Assembly (NCBI GenBank): GCA_900116485.1
Contig: FPAX01000001.1
Span: 1-64,000, forward strand
DNA from: Selenomonas sp. GACV-9
Lineage (GTDB): Bacteria > Bacillota > Negativicutes > Selenomonadales > Selenomonadaceae
Direction of reading: 5' to 3'
Length of the DNA: 64,000 bases
The position numbers were made by a program, and so were the translations under genes. Every line of letters starts with the position of its first letter. The stretch's first letter is position 1. Positions 27,287 through 35,934 of this stretch are shown one piece after another. A model generated the notes under the pieces. That model had not been told where the DNA came from and did not search any database. It saw nothing but the letters and a program-made list of their open reading frames with translations.

Positions 27287-28213
27287 ATGGCTAATGAACC
27301 GTCCCGGATTACTGATAACTTGCTGAATGTCTATAATTACTGCTTTGTGGAGACCGTCCCGTACGCGTTCTTCAAACCCAATCCGGAACGGGATATTCCG
27401 GTGAAACTCGTGGATAAGGAGTATCATTGCGAGGCTTGCGGCAAAGTGACGAAAGTCAAATACAATCCGCGGCCGCTGACATATTATTCGAAGGGAAAGC
27501 TTGCCCAGCAGCGCCGGATTTACGATACGATTGGCAAGTCGTTCCCGTTCATGGGCGAAATCGCAGCTGGCGAACCGTTTACCAATGAGGCCGTTGGCCT
27601 TTGCCGTGAATGTGCCGCAAAAGAAGTGCTGACGGCAGAAACGCCGGAGCAGCAGGTGGTAAACCTTTCGGAAGAGCTGCATCGCGCCGATGAGCTCGTT
27701 GTAGCCAAGGCGCGGGCGGCGATGGAGAAGGCGCTGACCGATTGGCTGGCTGGCGTTGAGACGCCCGAGACATTCCTGCAGTACAATCTTACCGATTTCA
27801 ATGCCTTGCGTGATTTCATCTGTGCGGTTATGCTGGAGGATACCACAGGGGTTCAGGCGGTACTGACGGAGTATCTGGCGACGGTGGGCGAGGTCGAGAC
27901 GCGCCTGCGCGCGCTGCTGGCGCAGCTTCCCGAGCAGTGGAAGGCCTATGCGGCGCGTTCGACGGCTGTTTTTGAGTCGATGCATGACAAATTGTACCAT
28001 GAATATACGGTGGCCTTCCCGGCAGCTGGCCAGTTGCCACAGGACTACTATATCAACCGTTCAATCGAGAAGAAACGCGTGCTGATGTTCCTCGAACAGC
28101 CTCGGGTTGAGTCGCTGGAGGAGCTCTTGCAGGAGGTCGGTTTCCATGGTGAGTGGATCGATCTTGTCAATGCGCGGCTGCAGCAGTTCGGGTCAGAACA
28201 GGAAAAGGAATAA
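27287..28213 (+). CDS. unknown protein with two CxxC pairs (possible zinc ribbon)
   Basis: The 308-residue soluble protein has CEAC at residues 48-51 and CREC at 106-109, positioned to bind one zinc. A mainly helical region follows to the C-terminus. I do not recognise the family. A longer frame from 27230 overlaps the -10 box and is rejected; ATG 27287 follows GAGGAG. miaB begins 16 bases after its stop, so it is the first gene of a probable miaB-mutS-mutL transcript. Confidence 0.7.
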   Translation: MANEPSRITDNLLNVYNYCFVETVPYAFFKPNPERDIPVKLVDKEYHCEACGKVTKVKYNPRPLTYYSKGKLAQQRRIYDTIGKSFPFMGEIAAGEPFTNEAVGLCRECAAKEVLTAETPEQQVVNLSEELHRADELVVAKARAAMEKALTDWLAGVETPETFLQYNLTDFNALRDFICAVMLEDTTGVQAVLTEYLATVGEVETRLRALLAQLPEQWKAYAARSTAVFESMHDKLYHEYTVAFPAAGQLPQDYYINRSIEKKRVLMFLEQPRVESLEELLQEVGFHGEWIDLVNARLQQFGSEQEKE

Positions 28214-28229
28214 GGAGTTACAGAGAAGA

Positions 28230-29537
28230 ATGAAAAAGGCTTTTATTGGCGTCTACGGATGCCAAATGAATATCAGTGATGCCGAGCGCATGGAAGGCCA
28301 ATTAAAGACCATCGGCTACGAGCGCGTGGAGGAGATGGAGGGCGCCGACCTCATTCTCCTGAATACCTGCTGCGTGCGCGAGACGGCCGAGGATAAGGTC
28401 TATGGCAAGATTGGCGAAATCAAGCATCTGAAGCGTGCCAATCCGGAGCTCATCTTTGGTATCACGGGCTGCATGGCCCAGAAGGAGAGTGACGGGCTCA
28501 TCAAGCGCGCCCCTCACATCGACTTTGTGCTTGGTACCAATAAGGTCCATGAACTGACACATGTTGTACAGGAAATCGAGCGGGAGCGCGGTCATATCGT
28601 CGATACGCAGCTGGGCGAGACAGAACTTCCCGACGATGTGCCGGTGGCCCGCGGGGGCAAGTTCTCGGCCTGGGTACCTATCATGTACGGCTGCAACAAT
28701 TTCTGCACCTACTGCATCGTTCCCTATGTGCGCGGCCGTGAGCGCAGCCGTCTGCCCGAAGATGTCGTGCAGGAAGTCCGTGAGGCCGTGGCTCAGGGCT
28801 ATAAGGAAGTCACGCTCTTGGGCCAGAATGTCAATTCCTATGGTAAGGACCATAAGCAGGCCGACTTTGCCGATCTCTTGAAAATGGTCGACGAGGTGCC
28901 GGGGATCGAGCGCGTGCGCTTTATGACGTCGCATCCGAAGGATTTGAGCGATAAGGTCATTGCGGTAATTCGCGACGGCGAGCATATCTGCGAGCACATC
29001 CATCTGCCGGTACAGTATGGCAGCAACAAGCTGCTCAAAGCGATGAACCGCGTGTATACGGTGGAAAGCTATAAGGATTTGGTGCGACGCATCCGTCAGG
29101 AGATTCCGAATGCTTCGTTGACTACAGACCTTATCGTTGGCTTCCCAGGTGAGACTGAGGAAGATTTTGCCGAGATGCTCGCGTTCCTCAAGGAAATCCG
29201 CTATGATTCGGCTTATACGTTCATCTACTCGAAGCGTTCGGGGACGCCGGCTGCGACGATGGAAAATCAGGTGGACGACAAGGTCAAGCATCAGCGCCTC
29301 GAACAGCTGATGGCCCTGCAGAATGAAATCAGCCTCGAAATCAATCAGGGGCTCCAGGACAAGGTGCTGGAAGTCATGGTCGAGGGGCCGAGCAAGAACG
29401 ATGCGGACACTTGGACGGGCCGCACGCGCACGAATAAGATCGTACTGTTTGCTCATGGTGATGAGCAGGAGGGCGATTTCATCAATGTCAAGATTACACA
29501 GCCGCAAACCTGGGTATTGAAGGGCGAGCGGGTTTAA
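28230..29537 (+). CDS. miaB: tRNA-2-methylthio-N6-dimethylallyladenosine synthase
   Basis: The 435-residue methylthiotransferase has the N-terminal MTTase domain with cluster cysteines in YGCQMN, LNTCCVRETAE and TGCMAQ. Its radical SAM motif CNNFCTYC is followed by the conserved IVPYVRGRERSR, and a C-terminal TRAM domain ends the protein. It thiolates A37 of tRNAs reading UNN codons. A longer reading into the upstream gene is rejected in favour of ATG 28230, which starts at the conserved KKAFIGVYGCQ. Confidence 0.96.
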   Translation: MKKAFIGVYGCQMNISDAERMEGQLKTIGYERVEEMEGADLILLNTCCVRETAEDKVYGKIGEIKHLKRANPELIFGITGCMAQKESDGLIKRAPHIDFVLGTNKVHELTHVVQEIERERGHIVDTQLGETELPDDVPVARGGKFSAWVPIMYGCNNFCTYCIVPYVRGRERSRLPEDVVQEVREAVAQGYKEVTLLGQNVNSYGKDHKQADFADLLKMVDEVPGIERVRFMTSHPKDLSDKVIAVIRDGEHICEHIHLPVQYGSNKLLKAMNRVYTVESYKDLVRRIRQEIPNASLTTDLIVGFPGETEEDFAEMLAFLKEIRYDSAYTFIYSKRSGTPAATMENQVDDKVKHQRLEQLMALQNEISLEINQGLQDKVLEVMVEGPSKNDADTWTGRTRTNKIVLFAHGDEQEGDFINVKITQPQTWVLKGERV

Positions 29538-29555
29538 TAGACCGGAGGTATATCC

Positions 29556-32153
29556 ATGGAACTTACGCCGATGATGCAGCAGTATCTGGCTACGAAGGAG
29601 CAGAATCCCGGAAGTATCTTGTTCTTCCGCTTGGGCGATTTTTACGAAATGTTTTTTGACGACGCCCGGATTGTCTCCAAGGAGCTGGGGCTGACCCTTA
29701 CAAGCCGCAGCGGCAATAAAGATAAAGCGCCGATGTGCGGCGTACCGTATCATGCGGCGGAGACCTATATCAATAAGCTCGTGGGCCGTGGCTATAAGGT
29801 GGCGATTGCTGAGCAGATTGGCGACCCGAAGGCCAAGGGGCTCACGAAACGCGAAATCATCAAGATCATCACGCCGGGCACGGTGCTTTCCGAGTCGGCC
29901 CTCAAAGATGCGCAGAATAACTACATCGCGCTGGTCTATGAAAAGAATGAAGATATTGTGCTCGCTGGCGCGGATATCTCCACGGGCGAGTGTTTTTATG
30001 GCATCTACACGGGGGGCAACCGCCTGCAGATGCTCTTGGATGAGCTCTACCGCCTTGCGATGCCGGAGCTCTTGGTCGTCGGCAAGCCGTCCTTTATGGA
30101 CGCGCTCAAGGAGTTTACCGATTTGCGTCTGCCGAATTGCTCGTATACGCTGCGCGAGGAGATTTCGCGCGCCGTTGACGACCGCATCATCCAACATTTC
30201 GATGCGGCGACGCGGCCCGATAATCAGGAGGCCCGGGAGGCTGTCGCAACGCTTCTGGACTACCTCCATGAAACGGTCATGACGGATCTTACCCATCTGA
30301 ACAAGATCACCTATCTTGATGCGTCAGAGAATCTCGTTATCGATACGTATACGCTGCGCAATCTCGAAATCACGCGCAACCTGCGTGATGGCGGCAAGAA
30401 GGATACGCTCCTTGACGTACTTGATTTTACCGAGACGGCCATGGGCAGCCGCCTTTTGAAGAAGTGGCTCGAGTATCCACTGCTCAACGTGCTGCCGATA
30501 AACCGCCGTCTCGATGCGGTCGAGGAACTCACGCAGGATTTTGCCCTGCGCGGCGGCCTGCGGGCAGACTGCAAGGAAATCCACGATTTCGAGCGGTTGC
30601 TCACGCGCATCGAGGTTGGCACGGCCAATGCCCGCGACCTTATCGCCCTGAAGATTTCGCTCATGTGCCTGCCGGGCATCCAGCAGCATATGGCTGGGGT
30701 CAAGTCCCAGGTGCTTACGGAGTGCAAGGCGGGCATCCAGTCATTTGATGCCCTCGTGGACCTTTTGCAGCGCTCGATCGTCGAGGAGCCTGGCATCTCC
30801 CTGCGGGAGGGCGGCATCATCAAATCCGGCTACAACGCCGAGCTTGACGAATACCGCCGCATTGCCCATGACAGCAAGGCCATGCTGCAGGAAATCGAGG
30901 AGCGGGAGAAGGAAGCGACGGGCATCAAGTCGCTGAAGATTGGCTACAACAAGGTCTTCGGCTACTATATTGAGGTGCGCCACAGCGGCACCGACCTCGT
31001 GCCCGACCGCTATATCCGCAAGCAGACTCTGGCCAATGCCGAGCGCTATATCACCGAGGAGCTCAAGGAATTTGAGACGAAAATCCTCGGTGCACAGGAA
31101 AAAATCGTGCAGATTGAGTACAATCTGTTCACCGAAGTCCGCGAGACCATCAAGGGCCAGCTGACGGAAATCCAGGCTACGGCTCACGAGATTGCGATTG
31201 TCGATGTGCTCACGAGCCTTGCGGAGGCGGCAAGTACCTATAACTATGTGCGCCCGCGCATGACAAATGATGGCGCCATCGACATAAAGGACGGCCGCCA
31301 TCCGCTGGTGGAGCGCATCTTGACGCGGGATCTCTTCGTGCCGAACGATACGCGGCTCAACCATAACGACTGCGAAATCATGCTGATTACGGGCCCGAAC
31401 ATGGCCGGTAAGTCTACTTACATGCGGCAGGTGGCGCTGCTGACATTGATGGCACAGATCGGCAGCTTTATCCCCGCGCGTGAGGCAGCGATTTCGCCCG
31501 TTGACCGCATCTTTACGCGCATCGGGGCCAGCGATGACCTCGTCAGCGGCCAGAGTACGTTCATGGTCGAGATGAATGAGGTGGCGCAGATCCTGAAATA
31601 TGCGACCAAGGACAGCCTCGTGATTCTCGATGAGATTGGGCGCGGCACGAGCACGTTTGATGGCATGAGTATCGCCCGCGCCGTCATCGAGCATATCGAA
31701 AGCAAGGTCCATGCCAAGACGCTGTTTGCCACCCATTACCATGAGCTTACGGACCTCGAGGACGATAAGGTCAAGAACTTCTGCGTGGCAGTCAAGGAAC
31801 GCGGTACGCAGGTTGCCTTCCTGCGCCGCATCGTGGCTGGCTCGGCCGATAAGTCGTACGGCATCCATGTGGCACGGCTGGCGGGCCTGCCGAAGGCCGT
31901 GACGAAGCGGGCCGAGGATATCCTGGCCGCCCTGGAATCCGAGCAGGGGGCAGAGGTAGCCGCGGCGACTGCGCAGGTCGCAAGACCCGCGGAAAAGGCC
32001 GCTGAGGCGGACGCGATGATGGGCTCGCTGTTTGCGAGCAGCTTGAGCGACACTTTGTTGTCACTCGATGTTATGACCATGACGCCCCTTGAGGCGATGA
32101 ATGAACTTTACAAACTGCAGGAGCAGGCAAAGAGGGAGGCTGGACAGGCATGA
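29556..32153 (+). CDS. mutS: DNA mismatch repair protein MutS
   Basis: The 865-residue protein has the mismatch-reading motif GDFYEMFFDDA near the N-terminus, a lever and clamp, and a C-terminal ABC ATPase with GPNMAGKSTYMRQVALL and LVILDEIGRGTSTFDGMSIA. It recognises base mismatches and small loops and recruits MutL. It follows miaB by 18 bp, with GGAGGTA before ATG, and overlaps mutL as ATGA. Confidence 0.98.
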   Translation: MELTPMMQQYLATKEQNPGSILFFRLGDFYEMFFDDARIVSKELGLTLTSRSGNKDKAPMCGVPYHAAETYINKLVGRGYKVAIAEQIGDPKAKGLTKREIIKIITPGTVLSESALKDAQNNYIALVYEKNEDIVLAGADISTGECFYGIYTGGNRLQMLLDELYRLAMPELLVVGKPSFMDALKEFTDLRLPNCSYTLREEISRAVDDRIIQHFDAATRPDNQEAREAVATLLDYLHETVMTDLTHLNKITYLDASENLVIDTYTLRNLEITRNLRDGGKKDTLLDVLDFTETAMGSRLLKKWLEYPLLNVLPINRRLDAVEELTQDFALRGGLRADCKEIHDFERLLTRIEVGTANARDLIALKISLMCLPGIQQHMAGVKSQVLTECKAGIQSFDALVDLLQRSIVEEPGISLREGGIIKSGYNAELDEYRRIAHDSKAMLQEIEEREKEATGIKSLKIGYNKVFGYYIEVRHSGTDLVPDRYIRKQTLANAERYITEELKEFETKILGAQEKIVQIEYNLFTEVRETIKGQLTEIQATAHEIAIVDVLTSLAEAASTYNYVRPRMTNDGAIDIKDGRHPLVERILTRDLFVPNDTRLNHNDCEIMLITGPNMAGKSTYMRQVALLTLMAQIGSFIPAREAAISPVDRIFTRIGASDDLVSGQSTFMVEMNEVAQILKYATKDSLVILDEIGRGTSTFDGMSIARAVIEHIESKVHAKTLFATHYHELTDLEDDKVKNFCVAVKERGTQVAFLRRIVAGSADKSYGIHVARLAGLPKAVTKRAEDILAALESEQGAEVAAATAQVARPAEKAAEADAMMGSLFASSLSDTLLSLDVMTMTPLEAMNELYKLQEQAKREAGQA

Positions 32154-34144
32154 GTCTTATCCATGTTTTGGACGATAATACCATCAACAAGATTGCTGCC
32201 GGTGAGGTGGTAGAACGGCCGGCGTCGGTCATCAAAGAGCTGATAGAAAATGCGATGGATGCTGGCGCAAACCGTATCGAAGTCGAGATCATGGCCGGCG
32301 GCACCAGCTTCATGCGCGTTACCGATAACGGCAAGGGCATGAGTATGGAGGATGCAAAACTTGCCATCCTTCGCCATGCGACGAGTAAGATTCGCGAAGT
32401 CGGCGACCTCAATACCATCGGCACGCTGGGCTTTCGCGGCGAGGCCCTGCCGACGATTGCCTCGGTCTCGCGCTTTACGATGCTCACGCGTCAAAAGGGC
32501 GATGACCTCGGCACGCGCGTCGATATCAGCGGCGGCAAGACGCCCGATATCATCGAGACCGGCTGTGGTCTCGGCACGACCATCAAGGTAGAGGATTTAT
32601 TTTTCAACACACCGGCGCGCAAGAAATTCCTCAAGACGAACCACACCGAGGGTTCGAAAATCAACGACTTTATCGTAAAACTCGCTTTGTCGCGGCCCGA
32701 TATCGAGTTCCATTTCATCAACAACAACAAGGTGTCGGTTGTGACGCCAGGCAATGACAATCTGTTTGATACGATACAGGCCATCTATGGCGCAAATGTC
32801 GCCGATTCGCTATTGGCATTGAGCCTGGAAAGTGAAGAAGTCAAAATCAGCGGCTATATCACGAAACCGTCGCTGCTCAAGAGCAGCCGCGGCTGGCAGA
32901 CCTGCATCGTCAACGGCCGCATTATCCAGAACCGTGCGATAGCCAAAGCCATCGACAACGCCTATAAGTCGTTGATTCCCAAGAGTGGGTTTCCGCTGGC
33001 CGTGCTCAAGATTGAGGTGCCACAGCGCACGATTGATGTCAACGTTCATCCGCAGAAGAGCGAGATGAAATTCGAAGACGAGGGGCTTATCTTCAAGGCC
33101 GTCTACAAAGCGGTGCTCGACGCCATCCGTCCCGCGTCGGACCGCCGGCTCGGCGAAGTCGCAGCCGTCGTGGAAAAGCCGCGGCCCAACTATACGATGG
33201 AGCCCATGCATTTCGTGCCGGCAACGGAACCGGCACGACCGGTTTCCACGGCAGCTTATAGCCGTGACAGTGCTCCGCGCACGATTTACGAGGCCGTGCA
33301 TCGGTCCGCAAGCCAGCCGTCGATTTCTTTTGCCACTGCTCAGGCTGAGCTTCAGCAGGCACGGCAGACGCATTACCCCGCCGTGGAATCACAGGAAACG
33401 GTCGCAGAAAGCACCAAGAGCTTTGGAACATCTGACCAGTCAATGTTGACAAGTCAAGCTGACAAGTCAGAGTTGACCGGTCAAATTGACTTGTCAGCAG
33501 CGGATCAGAATGGCGAAAATGCACCGCAGGCAGATGGCGATGGGCAGGCCCTGCTCGATGCTGATGGCACGATTATCCCGATTGGTCAGGTCGACCTTAC
33601 GTATATCATCGCACAAGACGCCAAGGGACTCTATCTTATCGACCAGCATGCGGCACACGAGCGCATCTTGTTTGACAAGCTATCGGCGATGGCCGATGGC
33701 ATCCCGTCCCAGCAGCTTTTGGTACATCAGCTGCTGACTTTTGACCGCAAGGAAGCCGCGCTCGTCGAGGAGAATAAAGAATTATTTGCCAAGCTAGGCT
33801 TTCACATGGAGTCGGCAGGAGATTTGGATTACCGTCTTATGGAGGTGCCGGCTGATGTGCCGGTCAGCGAGGCGGAGGACATCATCCGCGAAATCCTTAC
33901 GGGACTTAATGAGATGCATGAGACGACGGCCAAGGAAATTCGCCAGCACTGCCTGGCGACGACGGCTTGCCGCGCTGCCATCAAGGCTGGCGAGGAACTC
34001 AATCTGCGGCAGATGCAAATCCTCTTGGAGGAGCTTTCGCATACGCCGTTCCCGTATACCTGCCCGCATGGACGGCCGACGATTTTGAAATTTTCCAGTG
34101 AGGATTTGGCCAAGATGTTCAAACGGACAGGCTTTGGCTTTTGA
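32150..34144 (+). CDS. mutL: DNA mismatch repair protein MutL
   Basis: The N-terminal GHKL ATPase (1-335) shows ELIENAMDAGANRIEV, DNGKGM and GFRGEALPTI. The C-terminal domain carries the endonuclease motif DQHAAHERILFD and CPHGRP, as in MutL of bacteria without MutH. The last acidic residue of the DQHA-x2-E-x4-E motif is Asp rather than Glu. The linker is about 140 residues, and residues about 428-450 are encoded by five clustered TTGAC-NN-GTCAA palindromes (33432-33497). At 664 residues the length is typical. It is coupled to mutS and followed by a methyltransferase gene. Confidence 0.96.
   Translation: MSLIHVLDDNTINKIAAGEVVERPASVIKELIENAMDAGANRIEVEIMAGGTSFMRVTDNGKGMSMEDAKLAILRHATSKIREVGDLNTIGTLGFRGEALPTIASVSRFTMLTRQKGDDLGTRVDISGGKTPDIIETGCGLGTTIKVEDLFFNTPARKKFLKTNHTEGSKINDFIVKLALSRPDIEFHFINNNKVSVVTPGNDNLFDTIQAIYGANVADSLLALSLESEEVKISGYITKPSLLKSSRGWQTCIVNGRIIQNRAIAKAIDNAYKSLIPKSGFPLAVLKIEVPQRTIDVNVHPQKSEMKFEDEGLIFKAVYKAVLDAIRPASDRRLGEVAAVVEKPRPNYTMEPMHFVPATEPARPVSTAAYSRDSAPRTIYEAVHRSASQPSISFATAQAELQQARQTHYPAVESQETVAESTKSFGTSDQSMLTSQADKSELTGQIDLSAADQNGENAPQADGDGQALLDADGTIIPIGQVDLTYIIAQDAKGLYLIDQHAAHERILFDKLSAMADGIPSQQLLVHQLLTFDRKEAALVEENKELFAKLGFHMESAGDLDYRLMEVPADVPVSEAEDIIREILTGLNEMHETTAKEIRQHCLATTACRAAIKAGEELNLRQMQILLEELSHTPFPYTCPHGRPTILKFSSEDLAKMFKRTGFGF
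33432..33497. repeat. five clustered TGAC-NN-GTCA palindromes in the mutL linker
   Basis: Copies lie at 33432-33443, 33446-33457, 33459-33470, 33473-33484 and 33486-33497, spaced by one or two bases. Central dinucleotides are CA, AA, AA, CG and TT. Two copies are read as Leu-Thr-x-Gln and three as x-Asp-x-Ser, so the codon frame is not constant. Confidence 0.85.
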
Positions 34145-34158
34145 TAAAGGGAGAGACT

Positions 34159-34962
34159 ATGACAGATACTAAGCTTTCGGCGGCAGTTACGACGGCGCGC
34201 AAATGGAATGACGAGTCGATTGCGCTGGCCAAGGCGACGGCCGAAAAACTCGGCATTGCCTATGTGCCGCGTTTGCGTCTATCGGTCGATGAAGTGCGCG
34301 AACGCTATCACGTGGAGTTTGTCCTCGTGGCGAAGCAGGATTTATTGGTGCTCGACACGCCGCAGGGCGAGCTGTTCTTCCATCCGAATATGGCGCATCT
34401 GCGCCTCAAGAATATCCGCAAGGGCGATGGCGACCGCATGGCCGAGGCTATGGATTTAAAGCCTGGTATGTCTGTGCTTGACGGCACGTTAGGCTTTGGC
34501 GCCGACTCGATTGTCGCCAGCTTCGTCGTCGGTCCTGAGGGCAGTGTCACAGGACTGGAATCGCAGCCTCTTATCGAGGCCGTCGTGAGCCGTGGGCTTT
34601 CGCATTTTTCTGGCGATACCTGGCGCATCATCGAGGCTATGCGCCGCGTCAAAACGGTCTGTATGGATTCGCTGGACTATTTGAAAGGCCAGCCCGATAA
34701 ATCAGTGGATGTGGTCTACTTTGACCCGATGTTCCGCCATCCTTTGATGGACAGTGTGAGCCTCACGCCGCTTCGTACGGTGGCCAATCACGCGGCGCTT
34801 ACGCCCGAACATATCGAGGAGGCGCGCCGCGTGGCCCGCCACCGCGTCGTGTTCAAGGAAAACGCCCGCAGCGGCGAATTTGCACGGCTGGGCTTTACGC
34901 GCATCGAAGGCGGCAAATACAGCAAGGTGCATTACGGTGTCATGGTGCTGGATGAAGAATAA
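34159..34962 (+). CDS. class I SAM-dependent methyltransferase (RsmJ-like)
   Basis: The 267-residue protein has motif I SVLDGTLGFGADSIVAS and the catalytic-type motif VVYFDPMFRHP, resembling RsmJ, which methylates the 16S rRNA. Similarity is by motif only, so the substrate may be rRNA or another nucleic acid. ATG 34159 follows AAAGGGAG, 14 bases after the mutL stop, and it ends the mutS-mutL transcript at a strong terminator. Confidence 0.8.
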   Translation: MTDTKLSAAVTTARKWNDESIALAKATAEKLGIAYVPRLRLSVDEVRERYHVEFVLVAKQDLLVLDTPQGELFFHPNMAHLRLKNIRKGDGDRMAEAMDLKPGMSVLDGTLGFGADSIVASFVVGPEGSVTGLESQPLIEAVVSRGLSHFSGDTWRIIEAMRRVKTVCMDSLDYLKGQPDKSVDVVYFDPMFRHPLMDSVSLTPLRTVANHAALTPEHIEEARRVARHRVVFKENARSGEFARLGFTRIEGGKYSKVHYGVMVLDEE

Positions 34963-34976
34963 AATCGCATAGCATA

Positions 34977-35015
34977 AAACGGCTGCCCACAGGACTTACT
35001 GGTGGGCAGCCGTTT
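34977..35015. terminator. bidirectional terminator
   Basis: A 14-bp stem: AAAC plus GGCTGCCCAC (34977-34990) pairs with 35002-35015. It serves the methyltransferase and the converging TauE gene. Confidence 0.88.
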
Positions 35016-35765
35016 TTACATGGTGATGATAACGCGGTATATGGTATAGAAACAAGTGAAGTATAATAGCGTGAAGATGATGCGCTTGATGATGGGGACA
35101 GGAAAGAAGCGGAAGGTCAGCTGTCCTAGCAGGATGCCGCCGGCTAAGCCAGGCAATAGGTAGGTGAATTCGTTTAATGCTGGCAAAAGGTCCACACCGC
35201 CAAGGGTAAAGGTCGTTAGCGATACCAGGTTGGAGAAGAAAAAGAAACCGATGGAGGTGGCTCGCAGTTCCCGAGCGGTTATGGCGGTGCTGGTAAGGTA
35301 CATGATGATGGGCGGCCCCGCCATGCCCGTGGTCATGGCCATGGTGCCAGCGGCAATGCCGGTGAACAGTGTATTGCGGGGGCTGATGGCAATCTGCTGC
35401 TTGCGCAGCTGCATGATGGTAAGGGAGAAGAGTATCACGATGCTGATGAGGATTTTCAGATAGTGGGCAGGGATGGCGGCGTAGATCTGATAGCCAAGGG
35501 GCTGGCCGAGGATGGCGCCCAGCAGCAGATAGCCGATGAGCTTCCATTTGGCTTCGCGATGCAGCAGGAGGGTCTGGGCGATGTTGCCGCAGGTGGCCAA
35601 TAGAATCATGATGGGGATGACGAGCTTGGGATCGTAGAAGAACATTAAAAGCGGCGCTGCGACGATGACGAGGCCGAAGCCTGTGATGGACTGCAGGAAG
35701 GCTGCTAAGAAAACGCAGGCTAGTGGCGCCATATGCAGCGAGAGGTTTATAAGATATGTGTCCAT
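35016..35765 (-). CDS. TauE/SafE-family membrane transporter
   Basis: The 249-residue protein has about eight membrane segments with the family-start signature FLAAFLQSITGFGLVIVAAPL and a second-half repeat GIAAGTMAMTTGMAGPPIIMYL. Members export sulfite, sulfoacetate or related organosulfur anions, but substrates vary. The ATG at 35765 follows AGGCAGGTG. It is monocistronic and divergent from the GGDEF gene. Confidence 0.85.
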   Translation of the reverse strand: MDTYLINLSLHMAPLACVFLAAFLQSITGFGLVIVAAPLLMFFYDPKLVIPIMILLATCGNIAQTLLLHREAKWKLIGYLLLGAILGQPLGYQIYAAIPAHYLKILISIVILFSLTIMQLRKQQIAISPRNTLFTGIAAGTMAMTTGMAGPPIIMYLTSTAITARELRATSIGFFFFSNLVSLTTFTLGGVDLLPALNEFTYLLPGLAGGILLGQLTFRFFPVPIIKRIIFTLLYFTCFYTIYRVIITM

Positions 35766-35825
35766 AAAAGTACACCTGCCTTAACATGAGTCATACTCCT
35801 ATTATACTACAGGATACGGAATCTT

Positions 35826-35855
35826 TTGACTTCAAGGATTCAATAAGAGTATAAT
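35826..35855 (+). promoter_or_regulatory. promoter of the diguanylate cyclase gene
   Basis: TTGACT (35826-35831), 18 bases, TATAAT (35850-35855). Confidence 0.65.
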
Positions 35856-35934
35856 AAATTTAAAGTTATTAAAGATATTATTTTCGATTATTTCGTGTCT
35901 TTCTGTGTGATCCTATTTGGCCAGGAGGATTTCG

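Noticed and set aside
28302..30296. 664-codon minus-strand open frame opposite miaB and mutS
   Set aside because: It lies antisense to two well-supported genes, shows no family motif, and arises from codon bias. The same applies to long antisense frames at 14508-16271, 40512-41969, 45643-46947, 47101-48519 and 58239-59399.
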